Shown here: positions 27,780 through 38,600 of the stretch, one piece after another
Numbering within the stretch: the first letter of the stretch is position 1
Layout: each line of letters opens with the position of its first letter
DNA from: Bremerella alba
Lineage (GTDB): Bacteria; Planctomycetota; Planctomycetia; Pirellulales; Pirellulaceae
DNA length: 64,000 bases
Reading direction: 5' to 3'
Assembly: GCF_013618625.1 (NCBI RefSeq)
Contig: NZ_JABRWO010000014.1
Span: 124,001 to 188,000, forward strand
The notes under the pieces: generated by a model
Database searches by the model: none
Told to the model about the DNA's origin: nothing
What the model saw: the letters and a program-made list of their open reading frames with translations, nothing else
Position numbers and translations under genes: made by a program

Positions 27780-28939
27780 GAAGTCTTACCCTTATAGCTA
27801 ATCGGAATGGTGTCTCGTTGGGGGAGACCGTGGCCATTGTTTAAGGCTCGGTCGATATAATCTTGAAAGTGATACACACGTTCTTCACGCGTAGAAATCA
27901 AACCACCTGTCGGTTGATCGACAGAATTTAGGCCTTGTTGAACCTGCGTCATGACCTGGGCGTCTTCCTCGCCAACCTGTCCCAGGAAGTCGTTGGCCCA
28001 GCGACTAATTAAATAGCGATTCCAGAGGCGTCGCAGTTGACCCTGCTTGCCGACGTGACACATCAGACGAACGACTGACGTAGAACAGTTAGGCGAGACT
28101 GGTATCACGCATTCCACCCAGCGATAAAGTGATAGGTGGGCAATCAACACATTGGGGTAGTGAGCGATATGGCGGTAAACGGGGTTCCGTTCACGTCCGA
28201 CGAGCCAATGCCCGAACTGGTCGAGCGATGACCGGAATGACTGTTCCTGACTGAAGTCGACAGAAAGAGAGCTTCCCCATTCGTCTAGCTTGTGCTCGCA
28301 GTCTTCTTCAGAAGGAGACTCGCCAAATGTTTTAGGGTGCACCTCCGTCGTGTGATATGTTTCCAGTGCATTCTCGACTAGGCATTTCCAATTCGCTTGA
28401 ATCGGTCGGTTAAGCACGACTGCCGTATGCATGTCAGGCGAGAACCACTCTAGGTAGGTCGAGTACATCTCGCCCAGGAAATCTCGAAGCGAAGGGCCTT
28501 CCTCTGAAAGATTGATGAAAACCAGCTCGCCGCAGGTGTCCAGGCGATACTTCTTCAGCCCCAGCATGCCCTGCTTCAAAGGGCGAAACGATTTGGCATC
28601 AGGGATCTTTCGGACATTGCCGGTCTCGTCGAATTGCCAACCGTGATACTGACAGCGAAGCCGTTCGCAAGTGCCACCCGAGTCGCTACGCAATTTCGAG
28701 AAGCGATGCGAGCACACATTCAGGAAGCAATGGATCTGGTCGTCACATCGCCAGAGAATGATCGGACGACCATAAATCTCGAAAGTCACATAGCTTCCAT
28801 CGTGAGGAAGCTCGCTTTTAACGGCAACAGCGTGCCAGGCAGGAAGCAGAAGTGAATCCACTTCTTTCTGTAAAAACTCTTCGCTGGTATAACAGTCCCG
28901 AGTGAGGATTTGCGAGTGGTGTTGGGTACTTAGGAACAT
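27776..28939 (-). CDS. Rieske non-heme iron oxygenase, alpha-subunit type
   Basis: 387 residues from the ATG at 28939, which has ribosome site GAGGTGG. The Rieske [2Fe-2S] ligands are Cys76-X-His78 and Cys96-X2-His99 (CSHR, CQYHGW). The mononuclear iron site has NALETYHTTEVH with His196 and His201, and a later Asp in EEDAQVM as third ligand. The family uses O2 and electrons from a reductase to hydroxylate, demethylate or desaturate. No dedicated reductase or ferredoxin gene is adjacent. Within this lipid cluster it probably hydroxylates the acyl chain or the head group. It overlaps the PPTase gene by 10 bases and the FabL-like gene by four. Confidence 0.9.
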   Translation of the reverse strand: MFLSTQHHSQILTRDCYTSEEFLQKEVDSLLLPAWHAVAVKSELPHDGSYVTFEIYGRPIILWRCDDQIHCFLNVCSHRFSKLRSDSGGTCERLRCQYHGWQFDETGNVRKIPDAKSFRPLKQGMLGLKKYRLDTCGELVFINLSEEGPSLRDFLGEMYSTYLEWFSPDMHTAVVLNRPIQANWKCLVENALETYHTTEVHPKTFGESPSEEDCEHKLDEWGSSLSVDFSQEQSFRSSLDQFGHWLVGRERNPVYRHIAHYPNVLIAHLSLYRWVECVIPVSPNCSTSVVRLMCHVGKQGQLRRLWNRYLISRWANDFLGQVGEEDAQVMTQVQQGLNSVDQPTGGLISTREERVYHFQDYIDRALNNGHGLPQRDTIPISYKGKTS

Positions 28940-29613
28940 AACGCCACCTCGCGTGTTGCTATGTTGCTCCAAACCGCAGTTGCGGCTCCACTGCTTGTCG
29001 CGCGGATCCACATGGTTAAAGGATCTGTGTCGAGGCCATGCATGCGGCCGTAGACTCGATTCTTCTCTATCGCAATAAGTTCAACTGATCGAGGATCCCA
29101 TTTGCTTCCGTTGCCGCAGGCCTTGAAGATCGACTCCTTCAATGCCCAAGCAACAGGCAAGCGAATGGGGATATCACTTTCTATCCACTTGATTTCTCGT
29201 TCGCTAAACCAGCGTGCTCGAAAGCCGGACGTATTGGGGACACCGGCTGCTACGTCGACGCCAATCCGTGCATCGCGATGCGTGATTCCAACTAGAATCG
29301 CTTGATTGCTGTGTGAAATCGAAAGTCGGTAAGAAGTGGCAATTCCACCAAGGGAAACAGTCGGAGATTTCCCAAGGCCGTCTTCGCCGCGGGAAAGGAT
29401 TTCCACACCTCGCATTGAATCGGTTCGCGATGAGCGCGTAACCAGCCGCTTGGCGATCCACCTTCCGGCCAACCATTGGCGACGTCGTGACGAATCGTTC
29501 CAGAAGGAAAGCTCCGCCAACTCCGCTTCGGTCAACCAAGATAGTGTTTCGGGGATGCCCAGCTTCTCGAAATTTGCGACGAAGCGAACAATGCGTGGGA
29601 AATTGGAAATCAT
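28930..29613 (-). CDS. 4'-Phosphopantetheinyl transferase (Sfp type)
   Basis: 227 residues, the Sfp/Gsp size class. It converts apo-ACP to holo-ACP by moving phosphopantetheine from CoA to the ACP serine. The conserved C-terminal motif WALKESIFKA is intact (Lys159, Glu160). The Mg-binding motif, usually G-I/V-D-I/V-E, reads GVDVA: Asp120 is kept but the usual Glu is Ala122. Start ATG overlaps the PKS stop by four bases (ATGA), so it is made together with the synthase and most likely serves its three ACPs. Confidence 0.9.
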   Translation of the reverse strand: MISNFPRIVRFVANFEKLGIPETLSWLTEAELAELSFWNDSSRRRQWLAGRWIAKRLVTRSSRTDSMRGVEILSRGEDGLGKSPTVSLGGIATSYRLSISHSNQAILVGITHRDARIGVDVAAGVPNTSGFRARWFSEREIKWIESDIPIRLPVAWALKESIFKACGNGSKWDPRSVELIAIEKNRVYGRMHGLDTDPLTMWIRATSSGAATAVWSNIATREVALCS

Positions 29614-32600
29614 TTGACCTCCCCTCGCATAAGAATCACCTTCTCATAGCCGGTTGCTTTGAGGATGACGCCGCCGTCCTGCCCGACGACAACCATGTCG
29701 TACAACGCAGACTTTTCGGCGATGTTGCGACAAGTGAAGTGAACGTAGCAGTTCTCGCCATCGTGGGCAGCGCGGCCGAGTTCGAGCAACTCGATCTTAC
29801 GTGGCAGCGACACGGCACCTTCGCCATGCAGATACAAATGACATCCACATGCGTAAAGAGCCGAATCGAGAACGCAAGAGGGAATGAGCCAGCCATCGCG
29901 TTTGGACTCGCCGGTCAAATCAACTAGAGGCTGTGCCAGAATATGCCCCCAACCATGGGTTGCTTCGCAGCTAATTGCTTTGAGGCAGCGAAAAGGTTGG
30001 CCATGGTAAATAGCGCTATCTTCCGGGTAGGCGACGGCATGCCACTCGGTTGGGAACGTTGGCAGCGTTGTTGTCAACGTGGAAGGTGCTTCTGCGACAA
30101 CGGCTTTCGCTTCAAGGTAAAGACGATCTTTTTGAATTAGGCCGCCGGTCCGGTTACGGAAATCGCAAGTCCAACGGCATTGAACGAGTTGATCGTCTAT
30201 CATCTGCCCACGAGCTTGGGCTGTTTGCGGATTATCGGTGTGAAAAACAAGTCCATCCACCATGTCGACATCACGGAATGCTACCACCGTTTTGCCGCTG
30301 GCAATGGCAGCCGCTTCGCGCAGGGCTTCCAGGGTGGCAACAACCGGCATGATCGGTTTGCCACGCAGACGATGTTGAATTAAGAACGGGTCGACGGTCG
30401 GGGCGAGTGGTACGTCTCCAACCAACTCACTTCCTTCGCGGCGCGTGGTTTCGATTAGCGGAACATCGCTGGCCTCTTCTCCTGAGCGTGGCTGGAACTC
30501 GCCTAGCGGGTACTGCTCTGAGGGAAAAAACATGGGGTAGAAGTCACCAAACGTATAAAGCGTTTCGGACTTCTTTCCACCACCAGCCAATTCTTCTTCC
30601 AAGCGGCGAACGCCTTCTTCCGGCAGCATGTATTTCATCTTCATCACGCTGCGTGGACCCCAGGCAAAACGAGACAGGGTCGCGATGCCAGCCCCTTCCC
30701 ATGACTCCCAATGAATGCATAGCGTTGTACAATCAGGACGGATCTTGCGATGCCATCCGAGAGCCTTCGACATCGAATCGTTCCCGGCAGCGTAGTCACT
30801 GAGACCGTTCCCACCGAACCGACCGCTGATGGATCCGAAGCCAATGCAGTGGGTCAAAGGGTCATTCTTGGTGAGTGCGAACAGGTGCATGAGCCCGTCG
30901 AACTTGGTACGTACAAGTTTTTCGACAAAACCGCGACGCTTGTGTTCGAATCGACCTGGCTCGATGAGCCCGGCACCATGCATGAGTCCAGTGACTGGGC
31001 CGTCCGTCGCACGAACTTTAGCTAGTGCGGTCGCAAGCTCATCTCGGCTAGTAACATCGCACTGATGGTAAGTGGCCTGGATGCCAGCTTCGGCAAACTT
31101 CTGCAGGTTCTTGAAAATCTCGCAATCCTTCAAGACACGATCCCAGGCTGCCCCGGGTGATTGCCCATCGGCGACGGCCTGGCGGGTAATCTGGGTCTTA
31201 TAGGTCTTGAGTTGCTCTTCGTCGAAATTGCGCCACGGAGCGTTTTTGATGGGCGGAGGACTCTTGCCAAAGAGATGGAGTTTCCAGTCATAGCGTCGAG
31301 CGAGTTCTCGGGCGGCAATTGCTGTGATGCCTCGTGCGCCGCCGGTAACTACCCAGTTGCCACCTCTTGGAATATTAGCAGCTGGACCCGGTGGAAGGTC
31401 GACCGAAATAGGACGGATCACGCTTCGATTACCTGCGACCCAACTCACTTCAACTTCCGGTCGATCTGACGCCGCTTCACGCAGTATTGCGTCAACAACA
31501 GTTTTTGAAGGGTCTCCCGTCGGAGCATCGATTACTTTGCATCGTACTGCTCGATCATCGCGACGAGAGTCTTCAATATGCAGCGACTTGATGAACCCGG
31601 TCATGCCGCCGCCATCAGGCAATGAAACTGTCGACTCGAAGCCAAAGTCACCGCCAAGACTTGTTGCGGCGACGAGCGTGCCTGGGCCATGTTCTGGAGA
31701 CTTGATCAGGCGTTTGACCCAGCTTTGGGCAATGAAAAAAGGAGCGATAATACCTTCATGCCGTCGCTTTTCGATCGCTTCGACAGAGAGTAGATCCTCC
31801 TGAGTCACATCACGTGCTGAAAGCAGGAACAAGTGACCAGCAGGGCGGTCAGGGTGAAGCCCGTCAATGTCGGCCAGCAGGGCATCGAGGTCTTCGCGAA
31901 TACCAAAGCGATACACCTCGACTCCGAGTTCCTTAAGCCTCGCTTCCAGAGCAATGGCATCGGCATTTTCTCCTACAATCCATGCTGGATTCTTAAATGT
32001 GGGAGTCGCCGGGCTATTGGCATCGAGAGGAGCTTCGATCAGCTTAAGCTCGCAACGCTGTGTTCTAAGTTCTACCGACGCATCGGCAGGACCAAGCGAT
32101 TCAGTCGACTGTGGCGAAGTCGGTGCCGTATTCTGAGGGGTAGCTTCACGCTTGCTCTCAGCCAACTGCCCCAGGCCGTCAGCGAATCGTTGCCAATGGC
32201 GACGTTCGGTGATCAGAATTTCACTTCGTGGCGTATCGGCTTCGATTTCACGGATGAAATGTCCCAGGCCTTCTGCCAGTGGCATGAGATTCAAATCGCT
32301 TTTTTTCTGCAATACACTTTGCGTTTCCGGACGAGCCGCCATGCCGACTTCATCCCAGCCATGCCAGTGGAAGCCTACGGCGCGAACCCAAGGACGATGA
32401 CGACGGTAGGCACCCATCAGCTTGCAAAGCAGATCACTTGCCTGACAGTAATCGGCCTGGCCGAAGCTACCTAGGCGACCAGCAATCGAACCGAATCCAA
32501 TCAAATGCCGAATAGGATCCTTGCGGGTAAGAGCAGCCAGGTGAACCAGACCGCCGGCTTTGATGCCGAGCGTGGCGTTGACGATGTCGAGCCGTTTCTT

Positions 32601-35600
32601 CTCGAAACGACACGACTTATCGATTCCGGCACCATGTAATATGCCAGAGATCGGGCCATCGGTGCTACGAATGTCCTCGAGCACTTTCTCAAGCGAATCG
32701 CGGTTGGAAACATCGCACACATGATAGGTTGCCGAAACGCCCGCTTCTTCGAATGCCCGTAGCGAACGATCGATTTCAAGACTCTTCTGCACGCGTTCCC
32801 ATGCTTGAGGAGCCTTTTGGCCGGCCTTGCTGGCGGCGATCATCGTTTCTGCTTTGAGTGTTTTCAGGCCATCGTCGTCGAGGCTGCGCCAGCTTGGGTC
32901 GATTTCTGGAAGGGGACTGCTTCCTAACAAATGAAGCTTCAAGCCATATCGCTTGCCCAGTTCTAAAGCGCAAGCAGCTGTTATGCCACGTGCACCGCCG
33001 GTAACAATCCAGGTTCCTTGAGGAAGGCTCGACTCGGCTGCAACTTCGTCAGCAGCCACATCGACGGCAAAAGGAACCTTTCGCGAACCGCCGGACCATG
33101 AAACTTCATAGTCGAGATTTCCGGAAGCCAGTTCGCAGATGATGTTATCGGCAATTTGACGAGGACAATCGCTTGTGTTCGTATCGAACGCTTTCACGCG
33201 TGGGCCTTGGCCATCACGCATCACGGTGTACTCGATAAAGATGGCTTTCATGAGCCCGGTCAGCGCGCCACTGTGAGCGCCGATCGAACCAGAATCGAAG
33301 CCAAAGTCACCGCCGAGTGACGTCGTTGCGACCACCGTGGCGTGCGGCAACCAGCCCTGCTTGTCGGCGATCGCTAACCACTTCTGGCAGACGAACAGGG
33401 GCGTTTCCATGCTCGATCGCTGCTGCGAATCCCATCTTGAAAGATCAGTCAATGCAACCGACGAATGTCCATCTCGCCCAGTCGTGATAAACAGGTGAGG
33501 TGCTGGACCCGCTTCGCAGATTTGTGCTACTTGCGAAACGGCAGCGTCCAGGTCCAGTGCATCTGCAATATGGTGGACGACGACACCATGCTCTTGAAGC
33601 TTCGCAAGTATAGCCGAGGCTGTTTTGCCAGAGCCCAATACGATGGCTGCGCCTTGCCACGTCATGCTCGTCGGAACTGAAGCGGACAACGGAGCATCAC
33701 GCATTTCGAGTTCGAAGCGAGCGGTAACCTTCGGCGACGTTAGAGGGCTGCGATTGACGGACCGCTGGGATTGCAATCGCGGCTTAGGCGTTGCTTCCAG
33801 TGCGGAGAGTTCGTAGGGAACTGTCTGTACTTCGCCGAGTCGATGCTTCACGCAGAGCGTGTTGTTGACGTAATTGAAAGCGAGGACTAAGGCATCCTGG
33901 TTATCTTCATCGACCGGTTGACTTATTTTTTCATCACTCCAATCGGAATCGATCATTGAAAGCGAAGAAACGGATGAGACGGCAGCCAATTCTGGTTGAC
34001 GCAACCGCGCAGATAGCACGTCACTGGAAACCTGAACACCTTGCGGGGTGAGTTCCAGGGTCGCAAGGCGCCCGGTACTTCGCTCGCTGAGCGTTACGTT
34101 TCCGTAAGGATGACTTCTAAACGAAGTCATCGCATCGATGGCCTCTTCCAGCGAAGGCGATGTAGCTAAGACTTGGAATAAATCGGGATCGCCGGTCGCT
34201 GTTGCCGCGAGACCGTCGCGGTTCATCCCACCCAGGCAGTAGACCGTACCGATTGCGGTCACGCCGATATAGGGGATTCCCGTCGACGGTTTTCGTAGGA
34301 ATGTCGCCAGGCAAATGGTATCGCGCAGTGGTCCTATCTCTTGGGAAATGATTCGCGCGACGTGAGTCATGTCGGCGTCAACATTTCCCTCACTGGCGAC
34401 CTGCTCGGATTGAGATAAGAGTTCCGCCGTTACGAAGTGATGCACCAACAAGTTGGTTAAAGGAGCCTCTATTGCATCTGCAATCCCTTGTAACTCATCC
34501 AATTGATCGGGAGAAAGCAATTGGAAGGCTTGCTGACTGCGATGCGAGCCGGGCAGCTTGTCGACCGAATGACCAACGTACTCAGTATACGTTTGTAAAG
34601 TTCGGCGGATCTCGTTGCAGAAGAGGGTTCCATGGGTGTAGCCCATCTCATAAGGAGTGCCTGCAAGCATCTGCAGGCACGAAACGTCCACGTTCGACTT
34701 ATTCTCAGAAATGTCCGTAATATCGACCTCTGTGGAAGGCGAAGCTACGGCCGGCGCGTTGGTTTTAGTTTCCCTGGCCGGCGCCGGAGCGGCCGGGGAA
34801 AAAGACGATGCCTCGTTGGCGTCGGAAGTCGTAGTGACTTGCTGAGCATTCGCCGAGAGGAAGTCGAGCACATGTCGCAGCGTAGGGAAGTCGTCGAGTG
34901 ACAACTCGGTGGCTGAAGTGCTGATCTCGAAGTACTCCTGCAACTCGCCGAACAACTGAGCCTTCTTGATGCTATCGATGCCCAAGTCAGCTTCCAGATC
35001 GGCATCCAGATCGACCACTTCCGGCGGATAGCCGGTTTGTTCGACGACGAAGTTCACCAGGAAGGATTCCAACTCCGCCGGGATTGTTGTTGATTCCGAC
35101 GATGGCACTGCGCCACCATTAGCGAACCCATTCGAGGCACCATTGGTAGAAGGTGTGGGTATAGGGGGCGACGGTTCCGGTGGTGGGGGCTGAATGGGTG
35201 CGACCGCAACTGGAGGGGCAGGGGATGCCTGTGCCTGGCTGGCCGATTGTCCGTTAGCCGATAGGAAGTTAACTACATGTCGCAGGGTAGGGAAGTCATC
35301 GAGCGACAACTCGGTGGCTGAAGTGCTGATCTCGAAGTATTCCTGTAGCTCGCCGAAAAGCTGGGCCTTCTTGATGCTATCGATGCCCAAGTCGGCTTCA
35401 AGATCGGCATCCAGGTCGACCACTTCCGGCGGATAGCCAGTCTGTTCGACGACGAAGTTTACCAGAAACGCCTCTAACTCGGCTGGGCTTGTGGAGCTTA
35501 CCGGTGCGGCAGGTTCCGGGGTGGCTGCTACAGGCGCTGGTACAGCAATCGGGGGAACAATAGGCTGCGGAGCAGGAAGTGGCGGAGCAGCGACCGGTGC

Positions 35601-38600
35601 CTGTGTGGCTGCTGCCGCTGTGCCGGTTGCTTCACTGTTAGCCGAGAGGAAGTCGACGACGTGACGCAAGGTTGGGAAGTCATCGAGGGACAGCTCGGTG
35701 GCCGAAGTGCTGATCTCGAAGTACTCTTGCAACTCTCCAAATAATTGAGCCTTCTTGATGCTGTCGATCCCCAGATCGGCTTCCAGGTCAGCATCCAGAT
35801 CGACCACTTCCGGAGGATAGCCGGTTTGTTCGACAACGAAGTTCACGAGGAACTTTTCAAGATCTACCGTGTTGGACTTCGGTGACGAAGTGGTAGCGGC
35901 ACCATTGGTCGAGCCGTTGGTATGGTAACTTCCAGTACCGTTCAAGGACGTCGCGACCGGTGGTACAACCGGCTGCGATGCCGTAGGCGCCGAGGGAGGC
36001 GTAATTGGCGGGAGCGGCTGAGGGGCCGGTGGAGTCGGCGTTGCTACCCTTGGCGGGCTGGCAGGCGGCGGAACTGCTGGAGGAGCAGTTTGGGCCTGCG
36101 GCGTAGCAGCCACCGGGCGATCCGAAACGCCTCGCATCTTTGCTCGTCGACGTTCGGTCGCATCAAAGTGCGGAATATCGTCCATCAGGTTCATCTCTTG
36201 GGAAGGTGTTAACGCGGATATCTCAGCACGCGGAGGCGCTGCGGAAGTTTCAGGAGCAACGTTAGGTTGGGGTGGTGTGGGCTGGACCGAAGCCTCGCCC
36301 ACGCCTAGGCAATCGAGAAGAGCACGAACGCCCAATATAGTTTCCAATGCACCCCGCTTGGGATTGTCAACGGCGATTACGTTGGCATCGCCCGACAAAA
36401 TTTTTCGGTTCAATTTGGTCAGCGTTTGCTGAGGCCCGACTTCGACGAACACGGTAGGAGCGTCGCGATCAAGCTGCTCAATAAGGGGCACGTATTTGAC
36501 AGGTGTTGTCAATTGAATCCCTAGATTTCGCTTAATACGCTGCACATCAGTGACTTGCCGATTGTCGACGGTGCTGAGAAACATCGTCGACGGAGGAGCA
36601 AGCGTGGCGGTTTCTAATGCTTGTTGCAGCAAGCGGCTAGAGCCTGCCATAAGCGGAGTATGAAACGCCGCCGGCACAGCCAATATTCGAGCTGGGTAAG
36701 ACTTCGCTTTTAACGCGGTAGCCAACTGCTGCAACGCGACCAACTTTCCACCAATGACGGTCTGATCCGGTGCATTGAAGTTGGCCAAGTAAGCCTGACA
36801 GCCGCATTCAGCAATTAACCTCTTGATTTCTTCCGGAGTGGCAGTCGTTGCTAATAGTCCGGCATCATTTTTGGAAGTTGCCAGAATGCCATCACATCGA
36901 GCTTTGGTCATGCGGATGACATCGTCCAGGTTCCAAACGCCTGCAGCAAACAGTGCTGGAAACTCTCCGTAGCTATGTCCCAGAACTAGGTCAGGGGAGA
37001 TACCTTGCTGCTTGAGGGTTGCCAGGCAGGCTAGGTCGGCCAGCAGCATGGCAATCTGCGTCTGAAACACATCTTTGCCAAGCTGGGTGGGAACATCCCA
37101 AGCCAACTGCGAAAACGTCGGGAATCCCTGACGCTGCATTGCCGAATCTGCCTCGGCAATTGTTTTGGCGGCCTCTGGCGAGACGGCGACCAGATCCTTT
37201 AGCATTCCTTCGTATTGCGAGCCTTGCCCCGGAAACACGAATGCTACACGCGGGGGTGTTAGTGGACGTTGACGATAGAAGATGCCCTGTTGCTCCAGAA
37301 CCTGCTGTGCCGAGGCGTTCCCCAGTTGGCTTGATGCCAGCGAGAGCTTCTTGGAAAGGCTCGCTAAGCTGTCTGCGACAATCGCAAGTCGAAACACGTC
37401 GTGGGACGAAAACTGATCGGATGTCGCGCCATTCCAGATCGACTCGGCGCGGCCAACGGCGCTGCTAAGCTTCTCAAGTAACCCTTGGTGGCTCTTGGCT
37501 CCGATGCGAATAATTTTCGCATCATTCGATATGGAGGCTTCGTTAATTACAGGGGAAGCGACTTCCGGCTTGGGGCTCACGTGCGAACCGTTGTCCAGCA
37601 AAAGATAGAAAGCCTGGCCTTTAGCCCAGTTGGCCACACCCCCGAGGCCTCGTTGGCTCAGTTTGGTATTGCTGCGGAGTGATGTTTCTAAGTTCGGTCT
37701 GGATCCTTTCTGTACACCAATCCCGTGAGCAACTTCCTGTTTTTGGGATTCGAGCGCGGCTTTGACCAATGCGAGCACCGGGCCACCACCACCCATTTGA
37801 CCGAATTGGGCGGTGGTCGACGCAAGATTAAGCGGTTGCTGCCGTGAACCTTCGACGTGGGAATGAGCAAGCATTGCCAGAGACGACGAACAAACTTCGG
37901 CGCTCTCGTCGGTTTCGATGTCGACGAACTCGACTTCCGCCGGATCGATGCCCGCCATGGCAGTCGATCGCTCGACCGCAAGACGCATCGCTTCGGCTGG
38001 GTTGTCGTGCGTGCCAGTGCCGAGACCTCGAATGACCGCTCGAATCTTATCCCCGTCACGGCGAGCATCGGCCAGACGTTTCAAAACAACGACAGCGACG
38101 CCTTCACCGGGAACAATTCCATTGAAATCCGCGTCCCACAAGTTTTTGGCTTGGCCATCTTTGCTGAGAAGTCCAGCCGCGTTTAGGCCGTCGAAAATGG
38201 TTGGTCCCATGCGGCGTTGACCTGCGGCACAGATCATCATGTCGTTGTCGCCGGAGAGTAGCGAGTCAATGCATAACGCGATGCCTGACATTCCGCTGGT
38301 GGCACCGCTATCGATGGCGACGGCTCCCCCTTTGAGATCAAGCGTCTTGCTGATGCGCGAGGCTAATGTGCTGCTGGTAAAGCTGCCGGTTTCGTCAACC
38401 AAGGCAGGCCATTTCTTCAGCAGGTGCTTGCTGAAGTTCTCGTTAATGGCACTGATTTGTTCTGATGACAATCCCTGCTCAGCCAGGCGACGCGAGAGGA
38501 TGGCCTGCATTTCGGGAATGCGAAGCCCCATCTCAAGTTGATCGGAGAAGTCTCCTCCAAACTCGGTGCAGACAACGACGCCAGCTAGTTCTTTCGGGAT

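Noticed and set aside
31833-32474. 213-codon plus-strand frame inside the PKS
   Set aside because: Antisense shadow of the region between KR1 and KR2; no domain recognised.
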